NCBI RefSeq assembly: GCF_964355755.1
Contig: NC_092676.1
Coordinates: forward strand, 12,136,288 to 12,200,287
DNA from: Antedon mediterranea
Taxonomy: Eukaryota > Echinodermata > Crinoidea > Comatulida > Antedonidae
DNA: 64,000 bases
Direction of reading: 5' to 3'
The stretch's first letter is position 1. Every line of letters starts with the position of its first letter. Shown piece after piece: positions 10,786 through 23,734 of this stretch. The position numbers and the translations under genes are program-made. The notes beneath the pieces are model-generated. The model saw only the letters and a list, made by a program, of their open reading frames with translations, did no database searches and was not told where the DNA came from.

Positions 10786-12258
10786 TGTTAGCACAATATT
10801 ATAATTATGTGCATAAATGGCAATATTATAGCAATTAAAGAAATTTTGGTCATTTTTTGAAAAAATTCCTATTGTCCCCCGCAGGAAAATTTTCGAAAAA
10901 TGGCCAAATGTCAAGCCTTTTATTTTTTTGATATAATTCCTTACTGTGGCTCTATTAGATGATGTTATAAAATATATATGTATAAATGTCAATATTCTAG
11001 CATAATTATTAAATTTTTTAAAGTGGAAAATGTTGCCATATTTCGACCCTTTTATTTTTTTGACATAACTAGTTATGATGGCTCTATAAGATGATGTTAA
11101 CACAATATATGTGCATAAATGGCAATATTATAACATAATTATTGAATTTGAAAAAGTGGAAAATGTTGCCATTTTTCGAAAAAAAATCATATCGTCCCCC
11201 GCAGGAATATTTTCGAAAAATGACAAAATTTCGACCCTTTTATTTTTTGACATAACTCGTTACTATGGCTTTATAAGATGATGTTAACACAATATATGTG
11301 CATAAATGGCAAAATTATAGCTTAATTATTGAATTTTAAACGGTGGACATTTTGGTTAATGTTAGCAAAATATATCTGTATAAATGGCAACATTATAGCA
11401 TAATTTTCGAATTTTGAAAAGTGGAATTTTTTTTTTGCCATTTTTCGAAAAAATTCCTATTGTGTCCCGCAGGAAAATTTTCAAAAATGGTCGAATTTTA
11501 ACCCTTTTATTTTTTTTACATAACTAGTTACTATGGCTCTATAAGATGATGTTAGCACAATATATTTGCAAAAATGGCAATATTATAGCATAATTTTTGA
11601 ATTTTAAAAACTGGAAATTGTTTCCATTTTTCCATAAAATTCCGATGGTCCCCAGCAGGAAAATTTTCGAAAATGGCCGAATTTCGACACTTTTATTTGT
11701 TGATATAACTAGTAACTATGGCTCTATAAGATGATGTTAGCACAATATATGTGCATAAATAGCAATATTATAGCCTAATTATTGAAGTTTAAAGGTGGTC
11801 ATTTTGTTTATTTTTCGAAAAAGGCCCCCGCAGGAAAATGTTCCAAAAATGTCAAAATTGGGACGCTTTTATTTTTTGATATAACTAGTTACTATGCCTC
11901 TATAAGATGATGTTTGCACAATATATTTGCATAAATGGCAATATTATAGCATAATTTTGGAATTTTAGAAAGTGGAAATTTTGGCCATTTTTCGAAAAAA
12001 TTTATATTGTGTCCCGCATGAACATTTTCGAAAAATGGCCAAATTTTGACCCTTTTATTTTTTGACACAGAACTAGTTACTATGGCTCTATAAGGTGATG
12101 TTAGCACAATATATTTGCAAAAATGGCAATATTATAGCATAATTTTTGAATTTTAAAAAGTGGAAATTTTGCCATTTTTCAATAAAATTCCGATGGTCCC
12201 CCGCATGAAAATTTTCGAAAATGGCCGAATTTCGACACTTTTGTTTTTTGACATAACT
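10786..12258 (+). repeat. Array B: ~187-bp satellite, plus orientation
   Basis: The landmark TGCATAAATGGCAATATTATAG recurs in varied form near 10,810, 11,111, 11,299, 11,375, 11,563, 11,753, 11,930 and 12,117. Most steps are about 185-190 bp. Other shared words are ACATAACTAGTTACTATGG, ATAAGATGATGTTAGCAC and a CCCCCGCAGGAAAA block. No coding potential is evident. The open frames that occur run through several divergent monomers and have no domains. Confidence 0.85.
11981..12042. repeat. Representative hairpin of array B monomer
   Basis: TTGGCCATTTTTCGAAAA at 11,981-11,998 and its exact reverse complement at 12,025-12,042 flank a 26-nt loop that holds the GTCCCGC block. The same arrangement, with mismatches, can be found in most monomers on both sides of the 12,258 switch. 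Confidence 0.75.
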
Positions 12259-15200
12259 ATGTTCCACTTTTTTTAATTAAATAATTATGCTATAATATTG
12301 CCATTTATGCACATATATTGTGTTAACATCATCTTATAGAGCCATCGTAACTAGTTATGTAAAAAAATAAAATGGTCGGAATTTTGCCGTTTTTCGAAAA
12401 TTTACCTGCGGGGGACGATAGGAATTTTTTGTAAAAATGGCTAAAATTTCCAATTTTTAGAATTCTATAATTAGGCAATAATATTGCCATTTATGCACAT
12501 ATATTGTGTTAAGGTCATCTTATAGAGCCATACTAGTTATGTCAAAAAATAAAAGGGTTGAAATATTACCATTTCAACCCTTGAAATGCGGGGACCATAG
12601 GATTTTTTTTCGAAAAATTGTCAAAATTTCTATTGTTTAAAATTAAAAACGTATGCTATAATATTGCTATTTATGCAAATATATTGTGCTAACATCATCT
12701 TAAAAAGCAATAGTAACTAGTTATGTCAAAAAATAAAATGTTTGAAATTTGACCATTTTTGCTAAAATTTCCCTGCGGGGGACTATAGGAATTTTTTCGA
12801 AAAATGGCCAAAATTTCCACTTTTTAAAATTCAATAAGTATGCTATTATATTGGCATTTATGCAAATATATTGTGTTAGCATCATCTTATAGAGCAATCG
12901 TAACTAGTTATGTCAAAAAATAAAAGGGTCGAAATTTAACAATTTATCGAAAATTTCGCTGCGGGGGATCGGACCATAAAATTTTTTTCGAAAAATGGCC
13001 AAAATTTCCACTTTTTAAAATTCATAAATTATGCTACAATATTGCCATTTATGCACATATATTGTGCTAACATCATCTTATAGAGCCATAGTAATTAGTT
13101 TTGTCAAAAAATAAAAGGGTCTAAATTTGGCCATCTTTCGAAAATTTCCCCGCGGGGGACCATAAGATTTTATTTCGAAAAATGGCGAAAATTTACACTT
13201 TTTAAAATTCGAAAATTATGCTATAATATTGCCATTTATGCAAATATATTGTGCTAACATCATCTTATACAGTCCGAGTAATTAGTTATGTCAAAAAATG
13301 AAAGGGTCGAAATTTGGTCATTTTTTCGCAAAATGACCAAAATTTCCACCTTTTAAAATTCAATAATTAGACTATAATATTGCCATTTATGCACATATGT
13401 TGTGTAAACTTCAACTTATAGACCCATAGAAACTAGTTATGTCAAAAAATAACAGGTTTGAAATTTCGCCATTTTTGCCACAATTTCCCTGCGGGGGACC
13501 ATACGATTTTTTTCGAAAACGACCAAAATTTCCACCTTTTTAAATTCTATAATCAGGCTATAATATTGCCATTTATGCACATATATTGTGTTAACATCAT
13601 CTTATAGAGCCATAGTAACTAGTTATGTCAAGAAATAAAAGGGTCGAAATTTGGCAATTTTTCGAAAAATTTCCCAGCGGGGGACCATAGGATATTTTTT
13701 TCGAAAAATTGTCAAAATTTCCATTGTTTAAAATTCAAAAATTATGCTATAATATTGCCATTTATGCAAATATATTGTGCTAACATCATAAAAAACAAGG
13801 CCAACAACAATAAGTTGCATGCTCTCAGAAATAAATGAACTTTCAAAAAGTAATGTACTTTAAAACTTTTCTGTACATCAAAAGAGTTCAAAAGGTACAG
13901 AAAAGCGACAATACGCAAAGTGAAGTGATACCGGACCGACAGACAGACCGACAGACCGACCGACATAGTGACCTGTAGAGTCGCGTCCACGCGATTAATA
14001 AAAGGTTTGAAATTTGCCCATTTTTTCGAAAATTTCCCTGCGGGGGACCATAGGAATTTTTTCGAAAAATGGCAAAAATTTCCAATTTTCAAAATTCTAT
14101 AATTAGGCTATAATATTGCCATTTATGCGCATATATTGTGTTAACATCATCTTATAGAGCCATAGTAACTAGTTATGTAAAAAAATAAAAGGGTCTAAAT
14201 TTTGCCATTTTTCGAAAATTTCCCTGCGGGAGAATATAAGATTTTTTTTCCAAAAATGGCGAAAATTTCCATTGTTTCAAATTCAAAAATTATGCTATAA
14301 TATTGCCATTTATGCAAATATATTGTGCTAACATCATCTTATAGACCCATAGTAACTAGTTATGTCAAAAAATAAAAGGATCAAAATTTGGCAATTTTTC
14401 GAAAATTTCCCTGCTTGGGACCATAGGAATTTTTTCGAAAAATGGCCAAAATTTCCACTTTTTAAAATACAATAATTATGCTATAATATTGACAATTATG
14501 CAAATATATTGTAACATCATCTTATAGAGAAAATAATAGCAGCTAGTTATGTAAAAAAAAATATATTGTGCTAACATCATCTTATAGAGCCATAGTAACT
14601 AGTTATGTCAAAAAATAAAAGGGTCTAAATTTGGCCATTTTTTCGAAAATTTCCCTGCGGGGGAATATAAGATTTTTTTTCGAAAAATGGCGAAAATTTA
14701 CACTTTTTTAAATTCAATAATTAGACTATAATATTGCCATTTATGCACATATGTTGTGTTAACATCATCTTATAGAGATATAGTAACTAGTTATGTCAAA
14801 AATAAAAGGTTTGAAATTTCGCCATTTTTGCGAAAATTTCCCTGCGGGGGACCATAGGAATTTTTTCGAAAAATGGCCAAAATGTCCACCTTTTAAAATT
14901 CAATAATTAGACTATAATATTGCCATTTATGCACATATGTTGTGTTAACATCATCTTAAAAAGCAATAGTAACTAGTTATGTCAAAAAATAAAAGGTTTG
15001 AAATTTGGACATTTTTGTGAAAATTTCCCTGCGGGGGACTATAGAAATTTTTTTGAAAAATGGCCAAAATATCCACTTCTTAAAATTCAGGAATTATGCT
15101 ATAATATTGCAATTTATGCACATATATTGTGCTAACATCATCTTATAGAGCCATAGTAACTAGTTATGTCAAAAAAATAAAAGGGTCTAATTTGGGCCAT

Positions 15201-15683
15201 TTTTCGAAAATTTCCCCGCGGGGAACCATAAGATTTTTTTTCGAAAAATTGCAAAAGTTTCCACCTTTTAAATTCAATAATTAGACTATAATATTGCCAT
15301 TTATGCACATATGTTGTGTTAACATCATCTTATAGAGCCATGGAAACTAGTTATGTCAAAAATAAAAGGTTTGAAATTTCGCCGTTTTTGCGAAAATTTC
15401 CCTGCGGGGGGACCATAGGAATTTTTTTTCGAAAAATGACCAAAATGTCCACTTTTTAAAATTCAAAAATTATGCTATAATATTGCCATTTATGCACATA
15501 TATTGTGCTAACATCATCTTATAGAGCCATAGTAACTAGTTATGTCAAAAAATAAAAGGGTCTAAATTTGGCCATTTTTCGAAAATTTTTCTGCGGGGGA
15601 CCATAAGATTTTTTTTTCTCGAAAAGTGGCGAAAATTTACATTTTTTTCAATTCGAAAATTATGCTATAATATTGCCATTTAA
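12259..15683 (-). repeat. Array B: ~187-bp satellite, minus orientation
   Basis: From about 12,258 the same satellite appears reversed. The landmark GCCATTTATGCACATATATT recurs near 12,307, 12,495, 12,674, 12,860, 13,049, 13,240, 13,391 and 13,580, and so on to about 15,680, at about 187-bp steps. A small partial duplication lies near 14,510-14,590. Another sequence interrupts at 13,789-13,998. The array ends inside a GCCATTT word against array C. Confidence 0.85.
13789..13998. other. Foreign insert with GACCGACA simple repeat
   Basis: The 210-bp stretch has no similarity to array B. It replaces about 35 bp of the monomer (the CTTATAGAGCCATAGTAACT region is missing). It contains a short GACCGACA/GACAGACC tandem at about 13,932-13,966, followed by GTGACCTGTAGAGTCGCG. 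Neither TIRs nor a tail are clear. Confidence 0.55.
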
Positions 15684-18600
15684 GCTATTCTAAGCACTTT
15701 GGTGTTTTTATGTTAAAAAGTTTTCAAATACGATATTAAGTTATTTTGTGCACTTTGATATTTGCGTGTGAAAAGTTTTATCGAAATGCTCAAAATGGTC
15801 TAAACGGTTTCAAAAATGATTTTAAGCACTTTGATGTTTTTGTGTAACCAAGTTTCATCGAAATGCCCAAAATGGTCTAAAACGTCTCCAAATGCGATTT
15901 GAAGCATTTCTAAGCACTTTGGTGTTTTTATGTTAAAAAGTTTTTTCGAAATGCACTAAATGGTCTAAAACGTCTCCAAATGCCATTTGAAGCTATTCTG
16001 TGCACTTTGATGTTTTTGTGTGAAAAGTTTTATCGACATGCTCAAAATGGTTTAAAACGTTTTCAAACGATATTAAACTATTTTGTGCAATTTGATATTT
16101 TTGTGTGAAAAGTTTTATCGAAATGCACAAAATGGTCTAAAACATCTCTAAATGCGATTTGAAGTTATTTTGTACACTTTGATGTTTTTGTGTGAAAAGT
16201 TTTATCGAAATGCTCAAAATGGTCTAAAACGGTTTCAAATATGATTCTAAGCACTTTGATGTTTTTGTGTAACCAAGTTTCATCGAAATGCACATAATGG
16301 TCTAAAACGTCTCCAAATGCGATATTAAGCTAGTTTGTGCACTTTGATATTTGTGTGTGAAAAGTTTTATCGAAATGCTCAAAATGGTCTAAAACGGTTT
16401 GAAATGTGATTTTAAGCACTTTGATGTTTTTGTGTAACCAAGTTTCATCGAAATGCACAAAATGGTCTAAAACGTCTTCAAATGCGATTTGAAGCATTTC
16501 TAAGCACTTTGGTGTTTTTATGTTAAAAAGTTTATTTCGAAATGCATAAAATGGTCTAAAACGTCTCAAAATGCGATTTGAAGCTATTCTGTGCACTTTG
16601 ATGTTTTTGTGTGAAAAGTTTTATCGACATGCTCAAAATGGTTTAAAACGATTTCAAACACGGTATTAAGTTATTTTGTGCAATTTGATGTTTTTCTGTG
16701 AAAAGTTTTATCGAAATGCACAAATGGTCTAAAACCTCTCTAAATGCGATTTGAAGCTATTTTGTACACTTTGATGTTTTTGTGTGAAAAGTTTTATCGA
16801 AATGCTCAAAATGGTCTAAACGGTTTCAAAAATGATTTTAAGCACTTTGATGTTTTTGTGTAACCAAGTTTCATCGAAATGCCCAAAATGGTCTAAAACG
16901 TCTCCAAATGCGATTTGAAGCATTTCTAAGCACTTTGGTGTTTTTATGTTAAAAAGTTTTTTCGAAATGCACTAAATGGTCTAAAACGTCTCCAAATGCC
17001 ATTTGAAGCTATTCTGTGCACTTTGATGTTTTTGTGTGAAAAGTTTTATCGACATGCTCAAAATGGTTTAAAACGTTTTCAAACGATATTAAACTATTTT
17101 GTGCAATTTGATATTTTTGTGTGAAAAGTTTTATCGAAATGCACAAAATGGTCTAAAACATCTCTAAATGCGATTTGAAGTTATTTTGTACACTTTGATG
17201 TTTTTGTGTGAAAAGTTTTATCGAAATGCTCAAAATGGTCTAAAACGGTTTCAAATATGATTCTAAGCACTTTGATGTTTTTGTGTAACCAAGTTTCATC
17301 GAAATGCACATAATGGTCTAAAACGTCTCCAAATGCGATATTAAGCTAGTTTGTGCACTTTGATATTTGTGTGTGAAAAGTTTTATCGAAATGCTCAAAA
17401 TGGTCTAAAACGGTTTCAAATGTGATTTTAAGCACTTTGATTCGTAACCAAGTTTCATCGAAATGCACAAAATGGTCTAAAACGTCTCCAAATGCGATTT
17501 GAAGCATTTCTAAGCACTTTGGTGTTTTTATGTTAAAAAGTTTTTTCGAAATGCACAAAATGGTCTAAAACGTCTCCAAATGCGATTTGAGGCTATTCTG
17601 TGCACTTTGATGTTTTTGTGTGAAAAGTTTTATCGACATGCTCAAAATGGTTTAAAACGATTTCAAACACGGTATTAAGCTATTTTGTGCAATTTGATGT
17701 TTTTGTGTGAAAAGTTTTATCGAAATGCACAAAATGGTCTAAAACCTCTCTAAATACGATTTGAAGCTATTTTGTACACTTTGATGTTTTTGTGTGAAAA
17801 GTTTTTGCGAAATGCTCAAAATGCTCTAAAACGGTTTTAAATGTGATTTTAAGCACTTTGATGTTTTTGTGTAACCAAGTTTCATCGAAATGCACAAAAT
17901 GGTCTAAAACGTCTTCAAATGCGATTTGAAGCATTTCTAAGCACTTTGGTGTTTTTATGTTAAAAAGTTTATTTCGAAATGCATAAAATGGTCTAAAACG
18001 TCTCAAAATGCGATTTGAAGCTATTCTGTGCACTTTGATGTTTTTGTGTGAAAAGTTTTATCGACATGCTCAAAATGGTTTAAAACGATTTCAAACACGG
18101 TATTAAGTTATTTTGTGCAATTTGATGTTTTTCTGTGAAAAGTTTTATCGAAATGCACAAATGGTCTAAAACCTCTCTAAATGCAATTTGAAGCTATTTT
18201 GTACACTTTGATGTTTTTGTGTGAAAAGTTTTATCGAAATGCTCAAAATGCTCTAAAGCGGTTTTAAATGTGATATTAAGCACTTTGATGTTTTTGTGTA
18301 ACCAAGTTTCATCGAAATGCACAAAATGGTCTAAAACGTCTCCAAATGCGATTTCGAGATATTCTAAACACTTTGGTCTTTTTATGTTAACAAATTTTTT
18401 CGAAATGCACAAAATGGTCTAAAACGTCTCTAAATGCGATTTGAAGCTATTTTGTACACTTTGATGTTTTTGTTTGAAAAGTTTTATCGAAATGCTCAAA
18501 ATGGTCTAAAACGGTTTCAAATGTGATTTTAAGCACTTTGATTCGTAACCAAGTTTCATCGAAATGCACAAAATGGTCTAAAACGTCTCCAAATGCGATT

Positions 18601-21600
18601 TGAAGCATTTCTAAGCACTTTGGTGTTTTTATGTTAAAAAGTTTTTTCGAAATGCACAAAATGGTCTAAAACGTCTCCAAATGCGATTTGAGGCTATTCT
18701 GTGCACTTTGATGTTTTTGTGTGAAAAGTTTTATCGACATGCTCAAAATGGTTTAAAACGATTTCAAACACGGTATTAAGCTATTTTGTGCAATTTGATG
18801 TTTTTGTGTGAAAAGTTTTATCGAAATGCACAAAATGGTCTAAAACCTCTCTAAATACGATTTGAAGCTATTTTGTACACTTTGATGTTTTTGTGTGAAA
18901 AGTTTTTGCGAAATGCTCAAAATGCTCTAAAACGGTTTTAAATGTGATTTTAAGCACTTTGATGTTTTTGTGTAACCAAGTTTCATCGAAATGCACAAAA
19001 TGGTCTAAAACGTCTCGAAATGCAATTTGGAGATATTCTAAACACTTTGGTCTTTTTATGTTAACAAATGTTTTCGAAATGCACAAAATGGTCTAAAACG
19101 TCTCTAAATGCGATTTTAAGCTATTTTGTACACTTTGATGTTTTTGTGTGAAAAGTTTTATCGAAATGCTCAAAATGGTCTAAAAAGCTTTCAAATACGA
19201 TATTAATCTATTTTGTGCACTTTGATATTTGTGTGTGAAAAGTTTTATCGAAATGCTCAAAATGGTCTAAACGGTTTCAAATATGATTTTAAGCACTTTG
19301 ATGTTTTTGTGTAACCAAGTTTCATCGAAATGCCCAAAATGGTCTAAAACGTCTCCAAATGCGATTTGAAGCATTTCTAAGCAATTTGGTGTTTTTATGT
19401 TAAAAAGTTTTTTCGAAATGCACTAAATGGTCTAAAACGTCTCCAAATGCCATTTGAAGCTATTCTGTGCACTTTGATGTTTTTGTGTGAAAAGTGTTAT
19501 CGACATGCTCAAAATGGTTTAAAACGTTTTCAAACGATATTAAACTATTTTGTGCAATTTGATATTTTTGTGTGAAAAGTTTTATCGAAATGCACAAAAT
19601 GGTCTAGAACATCTCTAAATGCGATTTGAAGTTATTTTGTACACTTTGATGTTTTTGTGTGAAAAGTTTTATCGAAATGCTCAAAATGGTCTAAAACGGT
19701 TTCAAATGTGATTTTAAGCACTTTGATGTTTTTGTGTAACCAAGTTTCATCGAAATGCACATAATGGTCTAAAACGTCTCCAAATGCGATATTAAGCTAG
19801 TTTGTGCACTTTGATATTTGTGTGTGAAAAGTTTTATCGAAATGCTCAAAATGGTCTAAAACGGTTTCAAATGTGATTTTAAGCACTTTGATGTTTTTGT
19901 GTAACCAAGTTTCATCGAAATGCACAAAATGGTCTAAAACGTCTTCAAATGCGATTTGAAGCATTTCTAATCAATTTGGTGTTTTTATGTTAAAAAGTTT
20001 TTTCGAAAATCACAAAATGGTCTCAAACGTCTCCCAATGCGATTTGAAGCTATTCTATGCACTTCTATGTTTTTATGTTAACAAGTTTTTTTCGAAATGC
20101 ACAAAATGGACTAAAACGTCTCCAAATGCGATTTGAAGCTATTCTGTTCATTTTTATGTTTTTGTGTGAAAAGTGTTATCGACATGCTCAAAATGGTCTA
20201 AAACGTTTTCAAACACGATATTAAGCTATTTTGTACAATTTGATGTTTTTGTGTGAAAAGTTTTATCAAATTGCACAAAATGGTCTAAAACATCTCTAAA
20301 TGCGATTTGAAGCTATTTTGTGCACTTTGATTCTTTTGTGTGAAAAGTTTTATCGAAATGCACAAAAGTGTCTAAAACGTCTCCAAATGCGATTTGAAGC
20401 TGTTCTGTGCACTTTGATGTTTTTGTGTGAAAAGTTTTATCAACATGCTCAAAATGGTTTAAAACGATTTAAAACACGGTATTAAGTTATTTTGTGCAAT
20501 TTGATGTTTTTGTGTGAAAAGTTTTATCGAAATGCACAAAATGGTCTAAAACCTCTCTAAATGCGATTTGAAGCTATTTTGTACACTTTGATGTTTTTGT
20601 GTGAAAAGTTTTATCGAAATGCTCAAAATGCTCTAAAACGGTTTTAAATATTTTGTATTGTATGGAGTGAGTGCAGAATCTGTTTGGGCTTTAGCCTATT
20701 CTCATTCCTGGTTATTTTTACATTGATGACCGAATAAATATTATTATTATTATTATTATTAAATGTGATTTTAAGCACTTTGATGTTTTTGTGTAACCAA
20801 GTTTCATCGAAATGCACAAAATTGTCTAAAACGTCTCTAAATGCGATTTCGAGATATTCTAAACACTTTGGTCTTTTTATTTTAAACAAATTTTTTCGAA
20901 ATGCACAAAATGGTCTAAAACGTCTCTAAATGCGATTTGAAGCTATATTGTACACTTTGATGTTTTTGTGTGAAAAGTTTTATCGAAATGCTAAAAATGG
21001 TCTAAAACGCTTTAAAATACGATATTAAGCTATTTTGTGCACTTTGATATTTGTGTGTGAAAAGTTTTATCGAAATGCTCAAAATGGTCTAAACGGTTTC
21101 AAATGTGATTTTAAGCACTTTGATGTTTTTGTGTAACCAAGTTTCATCGAAATGCACAAAATGGTCTAAAACGTCTCCAAATGCGATTTGAAGCATTTCT
21201 AAGGACTTTGGTGTTTTTATGTTAAAAAGTTTTTTCGAAAATCACAAAACGGTCTAAAACGTCTCCAAATGCGATTTGAAGCTATTCTAAGCACTTCGAT
21301 GTTTTTATGTTAACAAGTTTTTTCGAAATGCACAGAATGGTATAAAACGTCTCCAAATGCCATTTGAAGCTATTCTGTGCACTTTGATGTTTTTGTGTGA
21401 AAAGTTTTATTGACATGCTCAAAATGGTTTAAAACGTTTTCAAACACGATATTAAGCTATTTTGTGCAATTTGATGTTTTTGTGTGAAAAGTTTTACCGA
21501 AATGCACAAAATGGTCTAAAACGTCTCTAAATGCGATTTGAAGTTATTTTGTACACTTTGATGTTTTTGTGTGAAAAGTGTTATCGAAATGCACAAAAAT

Positions 21601-23405
21601 GGTCTAAAACGGTTTCAAATGTGATTTTATGCACTTTGATGTTTTTGTGTAATCAAGTTTCATCGAAATGCACAAAATGGTCTAAAACGTCTCCAAATAC
21701 GATTTGAAGCATTTCTAAGCACTTTGGTGTTTTTATGTTAAAAAGTTTTTTCGAAAATCACAAAATGGTCTAAAACGTCTCCAAATGCGATTTGAAGCTA
21801 TTCTGTGCACTTTGATGTTTTTGTGTCAAAAGTTTTATCGACATGCTCAAAATGGTCTAAAACGTCTTCAAACACGATATTAAGCTATTTTGTGCAATTT
21901 GATGTTTTTTTTGTGAAAAGTTTTATCGAAATTCACAAAATTTTCTAAAACGTCTCTAAATGCGATTTGAAGCTATTTTGTGCACTTTGATGTTTTTTGT
22001 AAAAAGTTTTATCGAAATGCTCAAAATGCTCTAAAACGGTCAAATGTGATTTTAAGCACTTTGATGTTTTTGTGTAACCAAGTTTCATCGAAATGCACAA
22101 AATGGTATAAAACGTCTCTAAATGCGATTTGAAGCTATTTTGTGCACTTTGATGTTTTTGTGTGAAAAGTTTTATCGAAATGCTTAAAATGCTCTAAAAC
22201 GGTTTTAAATGTGATTTTAAGCACTTTGATGTTTTTGTGTAACCAAGTTTCATCGCAATGCACAAAGTGGTCTAAAACGCCTCCAAATGCCATTTGAAGA
22301 TATTCTAAACACTTTGCTCTTTTTATGTTAACACATTTTTTCGAAATGCACAAAATGTTCTAAAACGTCTCCAAATGCAATTTGAAGCTATTCTGTACAC
22401 CTTGATATTTTGTGTAACCAAGTTTCATCGAAATGCACAAAATGGTCTAAAACGTCTCCAAATGCGATTTGAAGCATTTCTAAGCACTTTGGTGTTTTTA
22501 TGTTAAAAAGTTTTTTCGAAATGCACAAAATGGTCTAAAATGTCTCCAAATTCGATTTGAAGCTATTCTGTGCACTTTGATGTTTTTGTGTGAAAAGTTT
22601 TATCGACATGCTCAAAATGGTTTAAAACGATTTCAAACACGGTATTAAGCTATTTTGTGCAATTTGATGTTTTTGTGTGAAAAGTTTTATCGAAATGCAC
22701 AAAATGGTCTAAAACCTCTCTAAATGCAATTTGAAGCTGTTTTAAGCACTTTGATGTTTTTGTGTAACCAAGATTCATCGAAACGCACAAAATGGTCTAA
22801 AACGTCTCCAAATGCGATTTGAAGCTATTTTGTACACTTTGATGTTTTTGTTTGAAAAGTTTTATCGAAATGCACAAAATGGTCTAAAACCTCTCTAAAT
22901 GCGATTTGAAGCTATTTTGTACACTTTGATGTTTTTGTGTGAAAAGTTTTATCGAAATGCTCAAAATGCTCTAAAACGGTTTTAAATGTGATTTTAAGCA
23001 CTTTGATGTTTTTGTGTAACCAAGTTTCATCGAAATGCACAAAATGGTCTAAAACGTCTCCAAATACGATTTGAAGCATTTCTAAGCACTTTGGTGTTTT
23101 TATGTTAAAAAGTTTTTTCGAAAATTACAAAATGGTCTACAACGTCTCCAAATGCGATTTGAAGCTATTCTGTGCACTTTGATGTTTTTGTGTCAAAAGT
23201 TTTATCGACATGCTCAAAATGGTCTAAAACGTCTTCAAATACGATATTAAGCTATTTTGTGCAATTTGAAGTTTTTTTTGTGAAAAGTATTATCGAAATG
23301 CACAAAATTTTCTAAAACGTCTTTAAATGCGATTTGAAGCTGTTTTGTGCACTTCGATGTTTTTGTGTGAAAAGTTTTATCGAAATGCTCAAAATGCCCT
23401 AAAAC
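15684..23405 (-). repeat. Array C: 87/78-bp satellite, minus orientation
   Basis: Monomers contain AAAATGGTCTAAAACG, a (T/C)CAAATGCGATTTGAAGC or CAAATGTGATTTTAAGC phrase, CACTTTGATGTTTTTGTGTG and AAAAGTTTTATCGAAATGC. Two main lengths alternate, about 87 bp (TGAAGCTATTTTGTGCAC type) and about 78 bp (TTTTAAGCAC type). Higher-order repetition is visible: 16,330-16,596 recurs at 17,767-18,033 (1437 bp apart), 17,346-17,558 recurs at 18,447-18,659 (1101 bp apart), and about 15,800-16,330 recurs at about 16,816-17,346. It is the reverse complement of the satellite from 32,190 onward. Confidence 0.9.
20650..20759 (+). mobile_element. 3'-end fragment of a retroelement with (ATT)n tail
   Basis: About 110 bp of unrelated sequence interrupts an array C monomer between GGTTTTAAAT and AAATGTGATTTT. 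It ends GAATAAATATTATTATT and further ATT units, the sort of microsatellite tail found on CR1/L2-type LINEs and their SINEs. TAAAT is repeated on both sides and may be a short target duplication. Heavy 5' truncation is inferred. Confidence 0.55.
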
Positions 23406-23734
23406 CACCCGATTCTGCTTCTGTCCACACGTGCTATCTGTAAAACTATAGCAAGTTATACACGTTGCTGTCTGCTATAAATGCTATACTTTTAACACAC
23501 GGTACACTGTCTGTAGCACAGTGTGTGTTGACAATTTACAATGATGTACAACCATAGGCAGGTTTTCGTACTGCTATGCAAGAATGGATAGGTGTTTTCC
23601 GCCACTTTTGGGCCTTCTAGTCAATTATTGTTATTATTATACGAATTACGTAATTAGTCTAGTAGCTCATCTACCTTTTTAGCAGGGCATAATGAATATT
23701 GTAGCTAGGCTAGGCTTACTAGTCTAGCGGGAAA

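Noticed and set aside
13742-14092. 116-residue frame with SVCLSV-type repeats on the minus strand
   Set aside because: The repeats are the translation of the GACCGACA simple sequence, and the rest is array B satellite.
15684-23405. CENP-B box in array C
   Set aside because: I looked for a TTCG…A..CGGG pattern in the monomers. TTTCG occurs, but no CGGG follows at the required distance.
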